Assembly (NCBI GenBank): GCA_035553515.1
Contig: DATNDG010000096.1
Coordinates: 4,242 to 68,241 of the forward strand
Origin: DAHUYF01 sp035553515
GTDB taxonomy: Bacteria > Pseudomonadota > Alphaproteobacteria > ATCC43930 > CGMCC-115725
Direction of reading: 5' to 3'
Length of the DNA: 64,000 bases
Part shown: positions 1-8,077 of the stretch, one piece after another
How positions within the stretch are numbered: the stretch's first letter is position 1
Layout: every line of letters starts with the position of its first letter
Translations under genes and position numbers: made by a program
Notes under the pieces: generated by a model
Told to the model about the DNA's origin: nothing
What the model saw: the letters and a program-made list of their open reading frames with translations, nothing else
Databases searched by the model: none

Positions 1-787
1 CGATCACGGCGCAGAATTTGCGCCAGAGCGACGGCGTGTTGGGGCCGATGGTCACCCAGCCGTCGCGCGTCCGGAAGACCTGGTAGGGCGCGCCGCCGCG
101 ATGCGCCTGACCGAGCCGCGCCGGCCGCTCGCCGGTGGCGAATACATGCGCCGCCTCGTAGAGGCCGAAAGCGAGCCCGGCCTCGTAGAGCGATGTGTCG
201 ACGCGCTGACCCTTGCCGCTGCGTTGGCGCGCCTGGAGCGCGGCGAGGATGCCGAAGGCGGCGAACATCCCGGCGCCGATGTCGCAGAGCGCGATCGGCA
301 GGCGATGCGGCGGCCCGTCTTCTGGGCCGGTCACCGACATGATCCCGGTCATCGCCTGCATCATCAGATCGAAGCCCGGCCGCTTGGCATAAGGCCCGGT
401 CTGGCCGTAGCCCGAGATCGAGGCATAGACGAGGCGCGGATTGAGCCGGACGAGATCGTCATAGCCGAGCCCCAGCCGCGTCGCCGTGCCGGGCTTAAAA
501 TTCTCGAGGAAGACATCGGCGCCCGCCGCCAGCTCGCGGCAGAGATCGCGGTCGCGCGCTTCCTTCAGGTCGAGGGCGATGCTGCGCTTGTTGCGGTTCC
601 ACAGCATGAAGGGCGAGCTCTCGCCCTTGACGAAGGGCGGCATGTGCCGCGCGTCGTCGCCTTCGCCCGGCCGCTCGACCTTGATCACGTCGGCGCCGTG
701 GTCGGCGAGCAGCATCGAGCAATAGGGGCCCGAAAGATGGGAGGTGAGATCGATCACCCGGATGCCCTCGAGCGCAAGCTCTGCCAT
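1..787 (-). CDS. CoA-transferase family III (CaiB/BaiF), C-terminus cut by window edge
   Basis: Transfers CoA between carboxylic acids, or isomerises an acyl-CoA, in the cytoplasm. From the ATG at 787-785 the frame is open for 262 codons to the left edge, so the stop lies outside. The N-terminus has the family's Rossmann-like start (GIRVIDLTSHLSGP) and the segment ADVIKVERPGEGDD. CDIGAGMFA places an Asp at residue 169, the position of the acyl-anhydride-forming Asp of formyl-CoA transferase. Substrate cannot be told. A second family III protein, closer to alpha-methylacyl-CoA racemase, lies at 48.9-50.1 kb. Family assignment is firm. Confidence 0.9.
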   Translation of the reverse strand, partial: MAELALEGIRVIDLTSHLSGPYCSMLLADHGADVIKVERPGEGDDARHMPPFVKGESSPFMLWNRNKRSIALDLKEARDRDLCRELAAGADVFLENFKPGTATRLGLGYDDLVRLNPRLVYASISGYGQTGPYAKRPGFDLMMQAMTGIMSVTGPEDGPPHRLPIALCDIGAGMFAAFGILAALQARQRSGKGQRVDTSLYEAGLAFGLYEAAHVFATGERPARLGQAHRGGAPYQVFRTRDGWVTIGPNTPSLWRKFCAVI

Positions 788-1010
788 CGCGCAATCTCCG
801 CTCCATGCTGCCCTCCGCGCAGCCTACCAATCGGATGCCGGGGCTTGCCAGCCTGTTGGTTCCGGTCCAGGCTTTCTGTCCGCGCGCCGCTTGCGCAAGG
901 GAACCTCCCGCGGGCCGGCGCATGTTTATGGTGCCGACGACAGTGGCATTAGCGCGCGATCGCCGCCTCGGCGGGCGTGCGGCTCATACCGGTCAAAGGG
1001 GGATCGCCTC

Positions 1011-1508
1011 ATGATCCGGATCGCGCAATGCGTGGCGCTCCTCATGCTGATCTCGGTGCCGGCTTACGCCGATTGGGTGGATCGCGCCTGGGACCAGCAT
1101 GCCGTCGAGGAGAATCGCATGCCGGCTATTACGCTGGGTGAGACCGGCGTGCTGTTGGTGCTGCCCAAGGAGACGCTCGACGAGGCGCATCAGGCGGGAT
1201 TGAGCACGCCGCAAGCTGCCGAGCGCCTGCTGCAGCGCTACGGCCAGCATTGCGCCTCGGTGATCGATCTCAACCAGCCGCATCCGCATCTGAAGGTGCA
1301 ACTCTTCCTCGAGCGGCGCGTGGATTTCAGGAGCGCGCCGCCGACGGTGAAGGAGGAGATCGGCGAGGCGCTCACCGCCAAGACGGGGCAGGCCGAGGCG
1401 CCCGACACGCTGTCGGTGACGTCGGACCAATCATCCGACTTCTTCATCGACTATGTGCCCGACCGGACCGCCCATTGCGTCGTGCCGGGCGGCCCGGCGG
1501 TATCGTAG
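1011..1508 (+). CDS. Small exported protein of unknown function
   Basis: Encodes 165 residues. The ATG at 1011 is preceded by a purine-rich AAGGGGG at suitable spacing and opens a clear signal peptide (MIRIAQCVALLMLISVPAYA, then DW), so the product should be periplasmic. The mature part contains HPHLKVQLFLERRVDF, an acidic stretch, and two Cys (QHCAS and AHCVV) that could pair. I recognise no family. It stands alone between a leftward CoA-transferase and a decayed gene. The signal peptide and start are seen in the sequence; no role is proposed. Confidence 0.6.
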   Translation: MIRIAQCVALLMLISVPAYADWVDRAWDQHAVEENRMPAITLGETGVLLVLPKETLDEAHQAGLSTPQAAERLLQRYGQHCASVIDLNQPHPHLKVQLFLERRVDFRSAPPTVKEEIGEALTAKTGQAEAPDTLSVTSDQSSDFFIDYVPDRTAHCVVPGGPAVS

Positions 1509-1520
1509 GGCGGAGGCTGT

Positions 1521-1807
1521 CCGCAGCGGTCTCAGCTCGCCTTTCGCTATCTCTTTGACCTGGATCACACTGCTGTCTTCTTTCCGTGCGTTCCAGTCAA
1601 ATTTGAGCCGTTCATGGCCCATATGAAAGCCGACCACTCGCCGGTCGAGGATGTGGGCTGCATTGCTCAGGAAGCCGGGGTCAAGACCCTGGTGCTGTCG
1701 CATCTGACGCCGGGGATCGACAGCATCAGCGATGCCGCCTGGCGCGCACCGGCGGCAAAATACTCAATGGCGAGATCATCGTGGGGAAGGACCTCACGGT
1801 CGTGTGA
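1521..1807 (+). pseudogene. Remnant of a metallo-beta-lactamase-fold hydrolase gene
   Basis: Translation of 1539-1740 gives AFRYLFDLDHTAVFF, then HMKADHSPVEDVG and AGVKTLVLSHLTPG. These resemble, in order, two parts of MBL-fold hydrolases: the strand before the SGDT motif and the C-terminal His region with its Glu/Val-Gly helix. The SGDT motif and about 70 residues expected between the two parts are missing. After DAAW the frame is lost near 1740-1755. In another frame the family's usual ending appears (GGKILNGEIIVGKDLTVV, stop at 1805-1807). No N-terminal HxHxDH part precedes it. I read this as a gene fragment with an internal deletion and a frameshift. Confidence 0.65.
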
Positions 1808-1858
1808 GGCGATCCGCTCGCGCCATACTCGGCCGGAGGAAAACCGGCGCAGCGCCGC

Positions 1859-2734
1859 TCAGCCGCTTACATACCCCTCAAGCCCACGGACCGAAACGAC
1901 GTGACGGTCCAACCGAAGCTCTTCCGGCGAAAGGCCCAGCGCCAGCCCCACCAGCTGTGGAAGATGCAGCACGGGCATGTCGAGCGGCTTGCCCATGTCG
2001 CGCTCGATCTCCCGTTGGAACCCGTCGAGTACCGTGTGGCAGAGCGGGCAGGGCGTCACCATGGTCTTTGCGCCGCGGCTCTTCGCCGAAGCGATATGCT
2101 GCCCGGTAAGCTTGATCGAGATCCTTTCGTCATGCGCGGCCGTGTGGAAACCGCAGCATTCGGTGCGGCCGCTGTAATCGATCGGGTGGCACCCCAGGAT
2201 CGTCGCCAGGTCCTCCAGCGCGGTGGCGTTGCGGGAATCGACGAAGCCGTAGCGCTGCGGCGGGCGTGTGATGTGGCAGCCGTAGAAGGCGGCCACGGTC
2301 AGGCCAGTCAGCGGCTTGACGATCAGCGAGCGCAGGCGCTCTTCACCGACATCCTCGCAGAGCACCCAGAGGAAATGGCTGATGCGCGTCGAGCCGCGGT
2401 AGCTGAGCCCTTCCTCCGCGAGGCGTGCATTTGCCGCTTCGGCCAAGTCCGGGTCCTCGACGAAAGCGGCCTGCGCATCGAGGAGATTGAGCGTACAGGT
2501 GTTGCACACCGTCATGAGCGGCAGCGCGTGGCGTTCGGCAAGCGCGAGAATGCGCAGATTGAGCGTGTAGAAGCCGGTGCGGTCGATGGCGCGCAGCTCG
2601 CGGCTGCCGGTGCAAGTTGCCGAGTCGAGCTGCAGGAGTTCGAGCCCGAGCCGTGCCGCGACCTTGTGCGTCGCTTCGTTCAACTCGGCGCAGGTGCTGC
2701 GCGCCGAACAGCCGGGGTAATAGGCGAACTTCAT
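1859..2734 (-). CDS. HdrB/SdhE-like CCG-domain iron-sulfur protein
   Basis: 291 residues with two CCG domains, the fold that binds non-cubane 4Fe-4S clusters in heterodisulfide reductase HdrB and forms the third subunit of SdhE-type succinate dehydrogenases and thiol:fumarate reductase. The second domain is complete: C152, C192-C193, C228 and C231 (Cx39CCx34CxxC). The first has C9, C41, C77 and C80, but Thr replaces the second Cys of the CC pair (CTG at 41-43). The start at 2734-2732 overlaps the stop of the preceding iron-sulfur gene by 4 nt (ATGA), so translation is probably coupled. It likely passes electrons from the flavoprotein to a membrane quinone or thiol partner, which is inferred. 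Confidence 0.85.
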   Translation of the reverse strand: MKFAYYPGCSARSTCAELNEATHKVAARLGLELLQLDSATCTGSRELRAIDRTGFYTLNLRILALAERHALPLMTVCNTCTLNLLDAQAAFVEDPDLAEAANARLAEEGLSYRGSTRISHFLWVLCEDVGEERLRSLIVKPLTGLTVAAFYGCHITRPPQRYGFVDSRNATALEDLATILGCHPIDYSGRTECCGFHTAAHDERISIKLTGQHIASAKSRGAKTMVTPCPLCHTVLDGFQREIERDMGKPLDMPVLHLPQLVGLALGLSPEELRLDRHVVSVRGLEGYVSG

Positions 2735-3756
2735 CGCAACGGTGCTCCCTTGCCGAGGATGCGGCGTGCGGCCGGGGCCGCCGCGGTCCCGATCCGGAGA
2801 AGCGTCCGGAGCGGATTGATCTTGCCGCGCCGCAGCAGCCGGAGCAGCCGCCGCCAGTTCCGCAGAGCGCGCAGGCCCTGCACACCCAGGATAAGCGCTC
2901 CGGGATCGACGCGGCCGCGCGCTGCGACCACGGCGCGCAAGACGCGCGGGTGCTTCGCCATCGCCGGAACGAGGGCCGCTGCCTTGGCCTTCAGGGGCTC
3001 GATCGCCCGGCTGACGACGGGAATGCCTGCCGGGCACACCTCCTCGCATTTGTAGCAGGACACGCAATTGAAGATGCCAGTCCTGGCGAGTGCATGCGCG
3101 ACCTTTTGCGGATCGTTGCGCGGATCGAGCGCCGTCTGGGCGAGCTGGACAAGCGGCGCCGGGCCGGCGAAATCGGTGAGATCGCCCAGGCCGATGACCG
3201 GACACGCAGAAAAGCAGCAGAGGCAGGAGATGCAGTCGAAGGCCTTCGATGCATCCTTGATCTCCTTGTGGGACAGCGGCTCCGGAAATCCCCGATAGGG
3301 GAGGGCGCGTTCAAGCCACGGCTCGAAGCTTTCCACGCGATCGTCGTAGGGCCGGCGATCGACCAGGAGATCGCGGATGACCGGCAGATTGCGCAGCGGC
3401 TCGATGGTCATCTCGGGCAACGCCGCTTCCCAGCAGGCCAGCACCTCGCGGCCGTTCATCCGGACGGCGCAGGTGCCGCACATCTTGGAGCCGCAGAACC
3501 AGCGATACGCCAGATCGGGCGCGTCGTGCTCGGCAATTTCGTTCAGCACGTCGAGGACGCGCATTCTCTTGCGGAACGCGACCCGATACTCCTCGATCCG
3601 CGGCGCCGCAGACGGGCTCGACGGGTCGGACCGCTGGATCCGTACCGTCACGAGATCTCCGGGGCGCAGCAATTCATTGCGGGCCTTCAGCCCGTCATGC
3701 CGTTCCGTCTGGCCGAGCCGGCGTGCGTCGATGCTCGAATCCGCCGTCTTCACCAT
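2731..3756 (-). CDS. Succinate dehydrogenase/fumarate reductase-type iron-sulfur subunit
   Basis: 341 residues; an electron-transfer subunit. The N-terminal ferredoxin domain has 2Fe-2S ligands C88, C93, C96 and C108 (CGSKMCGTC...C). The C-terminal domain has two CxxCxxCxxxCP sets (C175/178/181/185 and C231/234/237/241), so it carries two 4Fe-4S type sites, as in TfrB/HdrC-like proteins, rather than the single 4Fe-4S plus 3Fe-4S of classical SdhB. The basic tail after residue 290 (RRLLRLLRRGK) may touch the membrane or the partner. It overlaps the flavoprotein stop by 7 nt and the CCG gene start by 4 nt: one coupled operon. The first 50 residues are poorly conserved and the start could be internal. 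Confidence 0.9.
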   Translation of the reverse strand: MVKTADSSIDARRLGQTERHDGLKARNELLRPGDLVTVRIQRSDPSSPSAAPRIEEYRVAFRKRMRVLDVLNEIAEHDAPDLAYRWFCGSKMCGTCAVRMNGREVLACWEAALPEMTIEPLRNLPVIRDLLVDRRPYDDRVESFEPWLERALPYRGFPEPLSHKEIKDASKAFDCISCLCCFSACPVIGLGDLTDFAGPAPLVQLAQTALDPRNDPQKVAHALARTGIFNCVSCYKCEEVCPAGIPVVSRAIEPLKAKAAALVPAMAKHPRVLRAVVAARGRVDPGALILGVQGLRALRNWRRLLRLLRRGKINPLRTLLRIGTAAAPAARRILGKGAPLR

Positions 3757-5468
3757 GGGACCTCGAGATTGTCCCTGACGGCAAAATCCGGTCTGAAGAA
3801 CGGCAGATCGTAGGGCCGCCGCTCGAAACGAAAGCCGTTGTCGGTCTTGATCAGAAGATTGGCTGCGAGCCAGGCGCGATTGTCCATCGCAGGGAAATCT
3901 CGCCGCATGAAAGGACCGCGGCTCTCCCGCCGCTCGCGCGACGCGTGAATGATGAGTTCGCAGGCGTCGATCATGTTGATAAGGTCGATCGCGTCGAGCC
4001 ACTCGTAATTGGCCCCCCGACTCTTGCGGGCAACGCGCATGCGTGGCAGGAGCTCGGTCTTCAGCCGGCCGATATCCTCCAGGGCGGACGTCAGGCTCGC
4101 GTCGTCCTTTTCGACCCCGACCTTGTCCCACATCACGCGCCGCAACGCTTCCTTGATCTTGACCGGCGGCTCGCCGCCGGCGTCGCCCGATGCGAGCAGG
4201 CGGTCGAGCCGCAGACGCTCGGCCTCGATTTGCTCCTCGGCGAGATCGGCGCTCGCGATGCCGTCGAGATCGCTGGCCACGCCATCCGCGACGACCTTGC
4301 CGTCATAGGTTGCGAGCGCGATCAAGCCGTTGCTGTGGCCGCCGAGGCCGCCCGCGACATAGAGGCCCGGCACCGAGGATCGCATCGTCCGCGTATCGAC
4401 GTCGATGCCGCCTTGCCGGTAATGCGCGGTGACGGCCGCCTCGACGAGGTCCTCGGGCCAGCGCAGCCCGAGCTGTCGAAAGGCTTTGCCATAGGTGGTG
4501 AACGCGTCGACTTCGCGGGGGTCGCAATGGTCGAACCCCGCATAGTAGCCGCCGTCATAGCGCGCTTTGCCGGCATGGACCTGCTTCGCGAGCGCTTTCA
4601 GCTGCACCGTATAAGGGCCGTAAGCAAGCGGATCGTCGCGCTGCTGGTTGAAGAACTCCTCACCATCGGCATTCACCATGCGCGCCGATTTTTCCGATCC
4701 GAGCATGGGATTGGGATAGACCTGCATGCGCTGCCAGCTGGGTGGATCGGCGATGTCGTTCGTGTGCCACCACTGCATCTCCAGATTGGCAAGCGTCGCT
4801 CCGACGCGCCAGGCGAGCGCGATGCCGTCGGCCGACATTTCCCGTGTGCCGGTCGACCGGCTGTGCAGCCGGTCGGAATACCCCGTGGCCAGGATCACCG
4901 CGCGCGAACGTGCGACGATATATTCCCCGGAAAGACAGTCGAGTGCGAAGACGCCGCCGACCGAGCCGTCGCTTCGCCGTAGCAGGGCCGTGGCGGTTGT
5001 CTCCTCGAGGCGGGGAATCCGTGCCCTTATGACCTGTTTGCGCCGGAGATCCATGAAAGGAACGCCGGAGTTGCCTTGCACATTGGCGGCGACGCTGCGG
5101 ATTCTGCCGGGGCTGGTTACGACGTTCCCGTGATCATCGCGGCGAAAATAGAGTCCCGCCTCTTCCAGCTGCGGATAATAGACTTCCGCCACCCATTGCC
5201 CGCATCGCCGCGCCCAATTCTGATCGATGAGAAACTGATTGTGATACTTGATCAGAAATTCGGCCGTATCCGCCGCTTGGCGGTCGGTGTTGCCCAGGAG
5301 GCGCCCGGACAGAACGAGGTTGCCGGCAAAGATCGACGCGCCGCTTTTTCCCACCAGCCCCTTGCAGATGATGAGCGGCTTGAGCCCTTTGTCCTGTAAA
5401 TTGAGCGCGGCGTAGCATCCCGCGGCACCGCCGCCGACGACGATCACGTCCGCTTCCAAGAAGCGCAA
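3750..5468 (-). CDS. FAD-dependent oxidoreductase, SdhA/FrdA/AprA superfamily flavoprotein
   Basis: About 572 residues. The preferred start is a TTG at 5468-5466, preceded by GGAGGAAAGG; a TTG at 5549 is possible but lacks such a site. The dinucleotide-binding loop VIVVGGGAAG comes within the first 20 residues. HYRQGGIDVDTRT and GLYVAGGLGGHSNG near residues 360-390 place it in the fumarate reductase/succinate dehydrogenase flavoprotein superfamily. The His that binds FAD covalently in SdhA is absent (GKSGASIF), and the catalytic Arg of the NRLGxNSL loop is replaced in GGHSNGLIAL, so succinate may not be the substrate. First gene of the coupled flavoprotein, iron-sulfur, CCG set. No membrane-anchor gene follows. 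Confidence 0.85.
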   Translation of the reverse strand: MRFLEADVIVVGGGAAGCYAALNLQDKGLKPLIICKGLVGKSGASIFAGNLVLSGRLLGNTDRQAADTAEFLIKYHNQFLIDQNWARRCGQWVAEVYYPQLEEAGLYFRRDDHGNVVTSPGRIRSVAANVQGNSGVPFMDLRRKQVIRARIPRLEETTATALLRRSDGSVGGVFALDCLSGEYIVARSRAVILATGYSDRLHSRSTGTREMSADGIALAWRVGATLANLEMQWWHTNDIADPPSWQRMQVYPNPMLGSEKSARMVNADGEEFFNQQRDDPLAYGPYTVQLKALAKQVHAGKARYDGGYYAGFDHCDPREVDAFTTYGKAFRQLGLRWPEDLVEAAVTAHYRQGGIDVDTRTMRSSVPGLYVAGGLGGHSNGLIALATYDGKVVADGVASDLDGIASADLAEEQIEAERLRLDRLLASGDAGGEPPVKIKEALRRVMWDKVGVEKDDASLTSALEDIGRLKTELLPRMRVARKSRGANYEWLDAIDLINMIDACELIIHASRERRESRGPFMRRDFPAMDNRAWLAANLLIKTDNGFRFERRPYDLPFFRPDFAVRDNLEVPW

Positions 5469-5639
5469 GCGCCTTTCCTCCGCGACTGGAGCGGAGTTCT
5501 CGCCGCCCTCGGCCGGGCAAACACTAGGACCGCGCTTTGCGCGGCGCAATGGGTGCTGATCGACTCCGCCTCGTCCGATCGCGGCGCCGTGTTATGCCCG
5601 CGCCGTGCCCTCGGCTCCCTGGCACCCGCCGGTCACTGT

Positions 5640-7913
5640 TCAGCGACCGGTCGTGAGCTTGAGCGACGAGCCATAGACCCAGCCCTCGCGTGTCGGCGCG
5701 CCTTCCTCGTGCAAACGGACCAGCACCCAGGCACCGCGTCGCTCGACCGGGGTCACCGTCGCATCGCGTGGCAGCACGGCGAAGACTGTGGCCTGAGGAG
5801 AGGGCCCGGCGCGCAGATTGGCGTGCTCGATGGCAATGACGACGCGTGTCGCGACTTTCGCCGACATCGCAGACTCTGCGTCGCCGGATGCGACGGGCGG
5901 CGAGGCGAGGCTTTCGCCGACCGCCGGGGCGCCCCCTGGCCAGAGGTCATCGAAGGATCCGGGCTCGATGGTGACATAGGCGATGGCCGCCATGGCTGCC
6001 ACCGCCGCGACAGCGGCCAGGCCGAGGATACCCCGACCGCGCCGCGGCCGGTCGCGTCCTGCCGCGGCGGGCGGTGGGACGTCGGCTGCTTGCGACTTCT
6101 GTGCCTCCTCCAAGGCGCGCCCTCGACCGCTGAGGAGGCGATCGGCGAGTTGCAGCTGGCCGAGCTTCGGTGCCGAACCGGCGGCCGATCCCAGTTCGAC
6201 CAACTCCGTCTCGCGCGCGGTGAGCGCCGCTTTCACTTCTGCCAGTTCCTCGCGCAGGAAGTGAAGCTCGACGGCGTCGCCCTCTGTCCGGGTGCGCGTT
6301 TCCGCGAGCGCAGCTTCAGCCCGCTCGAGCTGCGCTATCGTCTCCGTCAACCCGCTTGTCGATTCATTCCGCGCGCGTGCCACGGCCTCGGCCACGCGAC
6401 TTTCCTCTCTCGCCGTCCAGGCACTCTCGGCCGCCGACAGGGCCGCTTGCAGCTCGGTATTCCCTCGCGCCCGTGCCGCTTCGGTCGCTTCTTCTGCACG
6501 GCGTGCGAGCACCGCTCGCTCCGCCTCCTGCTCCTCCCTGAAGGCGGTGCGGCTCTTCTCCAGCAGGGCGGCTGCCTGCGCCGCGGCTTCCGCGAGTTTT
6601 GCTTCGATCTCCGCCTTGAAAGTGCCTTGCGCCGCCGCAAGCTCGGCGTGCAGTCCCAATTGCTCCGCCTGGGCGCTATCGAGCTGGCCGCGAAGCTGCG
6701 TCAACTCGCTCTCGGTTCGGGCGAGCGAAGCGGTTGCGGCCGCAAGCTCCGTGCGCAGGCGGTCCTGCGCGATCCTGGCGGCGTCAGCCTCGGAGCGCGT
6801 CGCCGCGAAACTCGCCTCGGAGCGGGCGAGCCGCGCCTTGGCTTCGGCCAGGGCCTTCTGGGCCTGCTGCCGCGCTTCCGCTTCGTTCACCGCGCGGCGA
6901 AGGGCCTCGCTGGCGTTTGCCAGCGCCGCCTCGCCATCCTGCGCCGCGGCTCGCTGAGCGGCTTCGATGCGTGCCGCTGCACCGGCCTCTCGCTCGGCGT
7001 CGCGTCGCTCCGCTTCCTGCTGCCAGTCGGCACGACTCTGCGCAAGCGCGCTCGCGGCCTCCGCCTGAGCGTCCGCCAGCCGCTGCTCGTGCCGGGCTTG
7101 CGCGGCGCGGGCTTGTTCGAGCTCTTGCTGCAATTGCGCCAGCGCAGCCTCGCGCTCGGCGTCGCGCCGCTCCGCTTTCGCTTGCCAATCGGCGCGGCTC
7201 CGCGCAGGCGCGCTCGCCGCCTCCGCCTGGGCGTCCGCCAGCCGCTGCTCGAGTCGGGCTTGCGCAGCGCGGGCTTGCTCGAGTTCCTGCTGCAATTGCG
7301 GCAGCGCGGCCTCGCGCTCGGCGTCACGCCGCTCAGCTTCCGCCTGCCAGTCGGTGCGGCTCCGCGCAAGCACGCTTGCTGCCTCCGCCTGGGCGTCCGC
7401 CAGCCGCTGCTCGTGCCGAGCTTGTGTGGCGCGCGCTTGCTCGAGCTCTTGCTGCGATTGCGCCAGCGCAGCCTCGCGTTCGGCAAGCAATGATCTGGCC
7501 TCTGCGAGTGCGTCCTTGAGCGCGGCGCTGTCGCGCTCGGCGCCGCCTTTCGGCGCGCTCGCCGGCGCCGGCGTCTCGCAGACGGCGCTGGACGGGGATG
7601 TGCCGGGCGCCACGGGAACATCGAGCACGGCCAGCGTTGCGCCGTAATCCCCGTCGAGGCTGATGATCCTGAGCCCCAGGCTGTGCGCCGCCGACCCCTC
7701 CGGGGGCAGATAGAGCAGCCCGTCGAGGTCATCCGGCGTCAGCGACCAGGTGCGGTCACCGTTGTTGTTGCCGTGCGAGAAGCGCGCACGCGGCGGCAAG
7801 CGCTCGATCCTGAGCGACAACTGGCCACGGCCGCGATAGGGCGCCAGCAACGGCTTGAGCTCAAGCCGCATGCCAGCCATCCGTGCTTCGGTTTCGCTTG
7901 CGATCTGCATCAC
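5640..7913 (-). CDS. Coiled-coil protein with adhesin-like N-terminal segment, membrane helix and SH3-like C-terminus
   Basis: About 757 residues. The N-terminal NGDRTWSLTPDDLDGLLYLP resembles the short repeat of giant RTX-type adhesins (NGxGTWSLTPxxLxGL). Residues from about 130 to 590 are Ala/Glu/Gln/Arg-rich coiled coil that includes three tandem 54-residue repeats. A single membrane helix (GLAAVAAVAAMAAIAYV) follows a basic stretch (RDRPRRGRG). The end is a bacterial SH3-like domain (ANLRAGPSPQATV ... GWVYGSSLKL) that may bind cell wall. No known name. The coding strand opens with GTG-ATG; downstream ATGs at residues 12 and 15 are alternative starts. A surface or envelope-spanning structural role is inferred. 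Confidence 0.75.
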   Translation of the reverse strand: MMQIASETEARMAGMRLELKPLLAPYRGRGQLSLRIERLPPRARFSHGNNNGDRTWSLTPDDLDGLLYLPPEGSAAHSLGLRIISLDGDYGATLAVLDVPVAPGTSPSSAVCETPAPASAPKGGAERDSAALKDALAEARSLLAEREAALAQSQQELEQARATQARHEQRLADAQAEAASVLARSRTDWQAEAERRDAEREAALPQLQQELEQARAAQARLEQRLADAQAEAASAPARSRADWQAKAERRDAEREAALAQLQQELEQARAAQARHEQRLADAQAEAASALAQSRADWQQEAERRDAEREAGAAARIEAAQRAAAQDGEAALANASEALRRAVNEAEARQQAQKALAEAKARLARSEASFAATRSEADAARIAQDRLRTELAAATASLARTESELTQLRGQLDSAQAEQLGLHAELAAAQGTFKAEIEAKLAEAAAQAAALLEKSRTAFREEQEAERAVLARRAEEATEAARARGNTELQAALSAAESAWTAREESRVAEAVARARNESTSGLTETIAQLERAEAALAETRTRTEGDAVELHFLREELAEVKAALTARETELVELGSAAGSAPKLGQLQLADRLLSGRGRALEEAQKSQAADVPPPAAAGRDRPRRGRGILGLAAVAAVAAMAAIAYVTIEPGSFDDLWPGGAPAVGESLASPPVASGDAESAMSAKVATRVVIAIEHANLRAGPSPQATVFAVLPRDATVTPVERRGAWVLVRLHEEGAPTREGWVYGSSLKLTTGR
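6985..7470 (-). repeat. Three tandem 162-bp coding repeats (54 residues each)
   Basis: The same 162-bp unit occurs three times in frame, at 6985, 7147 and 7309, and a fourth copy begins at 7471 and breaks off. The anchor GCGTCCGCCAGCCGCTGCTC recurs at 7069, 7231 and 7393, exactly 162 apart. Each unit encodes ELEQARAAQARHEQRLADA, then a WQ-containing link and ERRDAEREA. The copies differ at scattered bases, so the duplication is not brand new but could still vary in number between strains. Confidence 0.9.
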
Positions 7914-8077
7914 TTGGACAACGCGAGCTTCCTTCGCGCGCTCGCCAGCAGCAGGGTTTCGTCTGTGATGAGTGTACCGCGCAGCGCGGCGCGGCGCCGC
8001 AAGTGAAGCGGCGAATTCTCGTCAATTTGCGCCGTGAGATCGCGCGTTTTTAGGCCGATTGCTCGCGACCGAGCCCG

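Noticed and set aside
2617..3813. Rightward frame of 398 codons opposite the iron-sulfur subunit
   Set aside because: The leftward reading has twelve Cys in the exact spacing of three iron-sulfur clusters, which settles the strand.
6985..7470. Regular repeats as a CRISPR array
   Set aside because: The unit is 162 bp without unique spacers, and it is in frame within a coding sequence.
5553..7493. Long rightward open frame (646 codons) opposite the coiled-coil gene
   Set aside because: It is the antisense of a repetitive Ala/Arg/Glu coding sequence in high-GC DNA. The leftward product has coherent domains and the rightward one does not.
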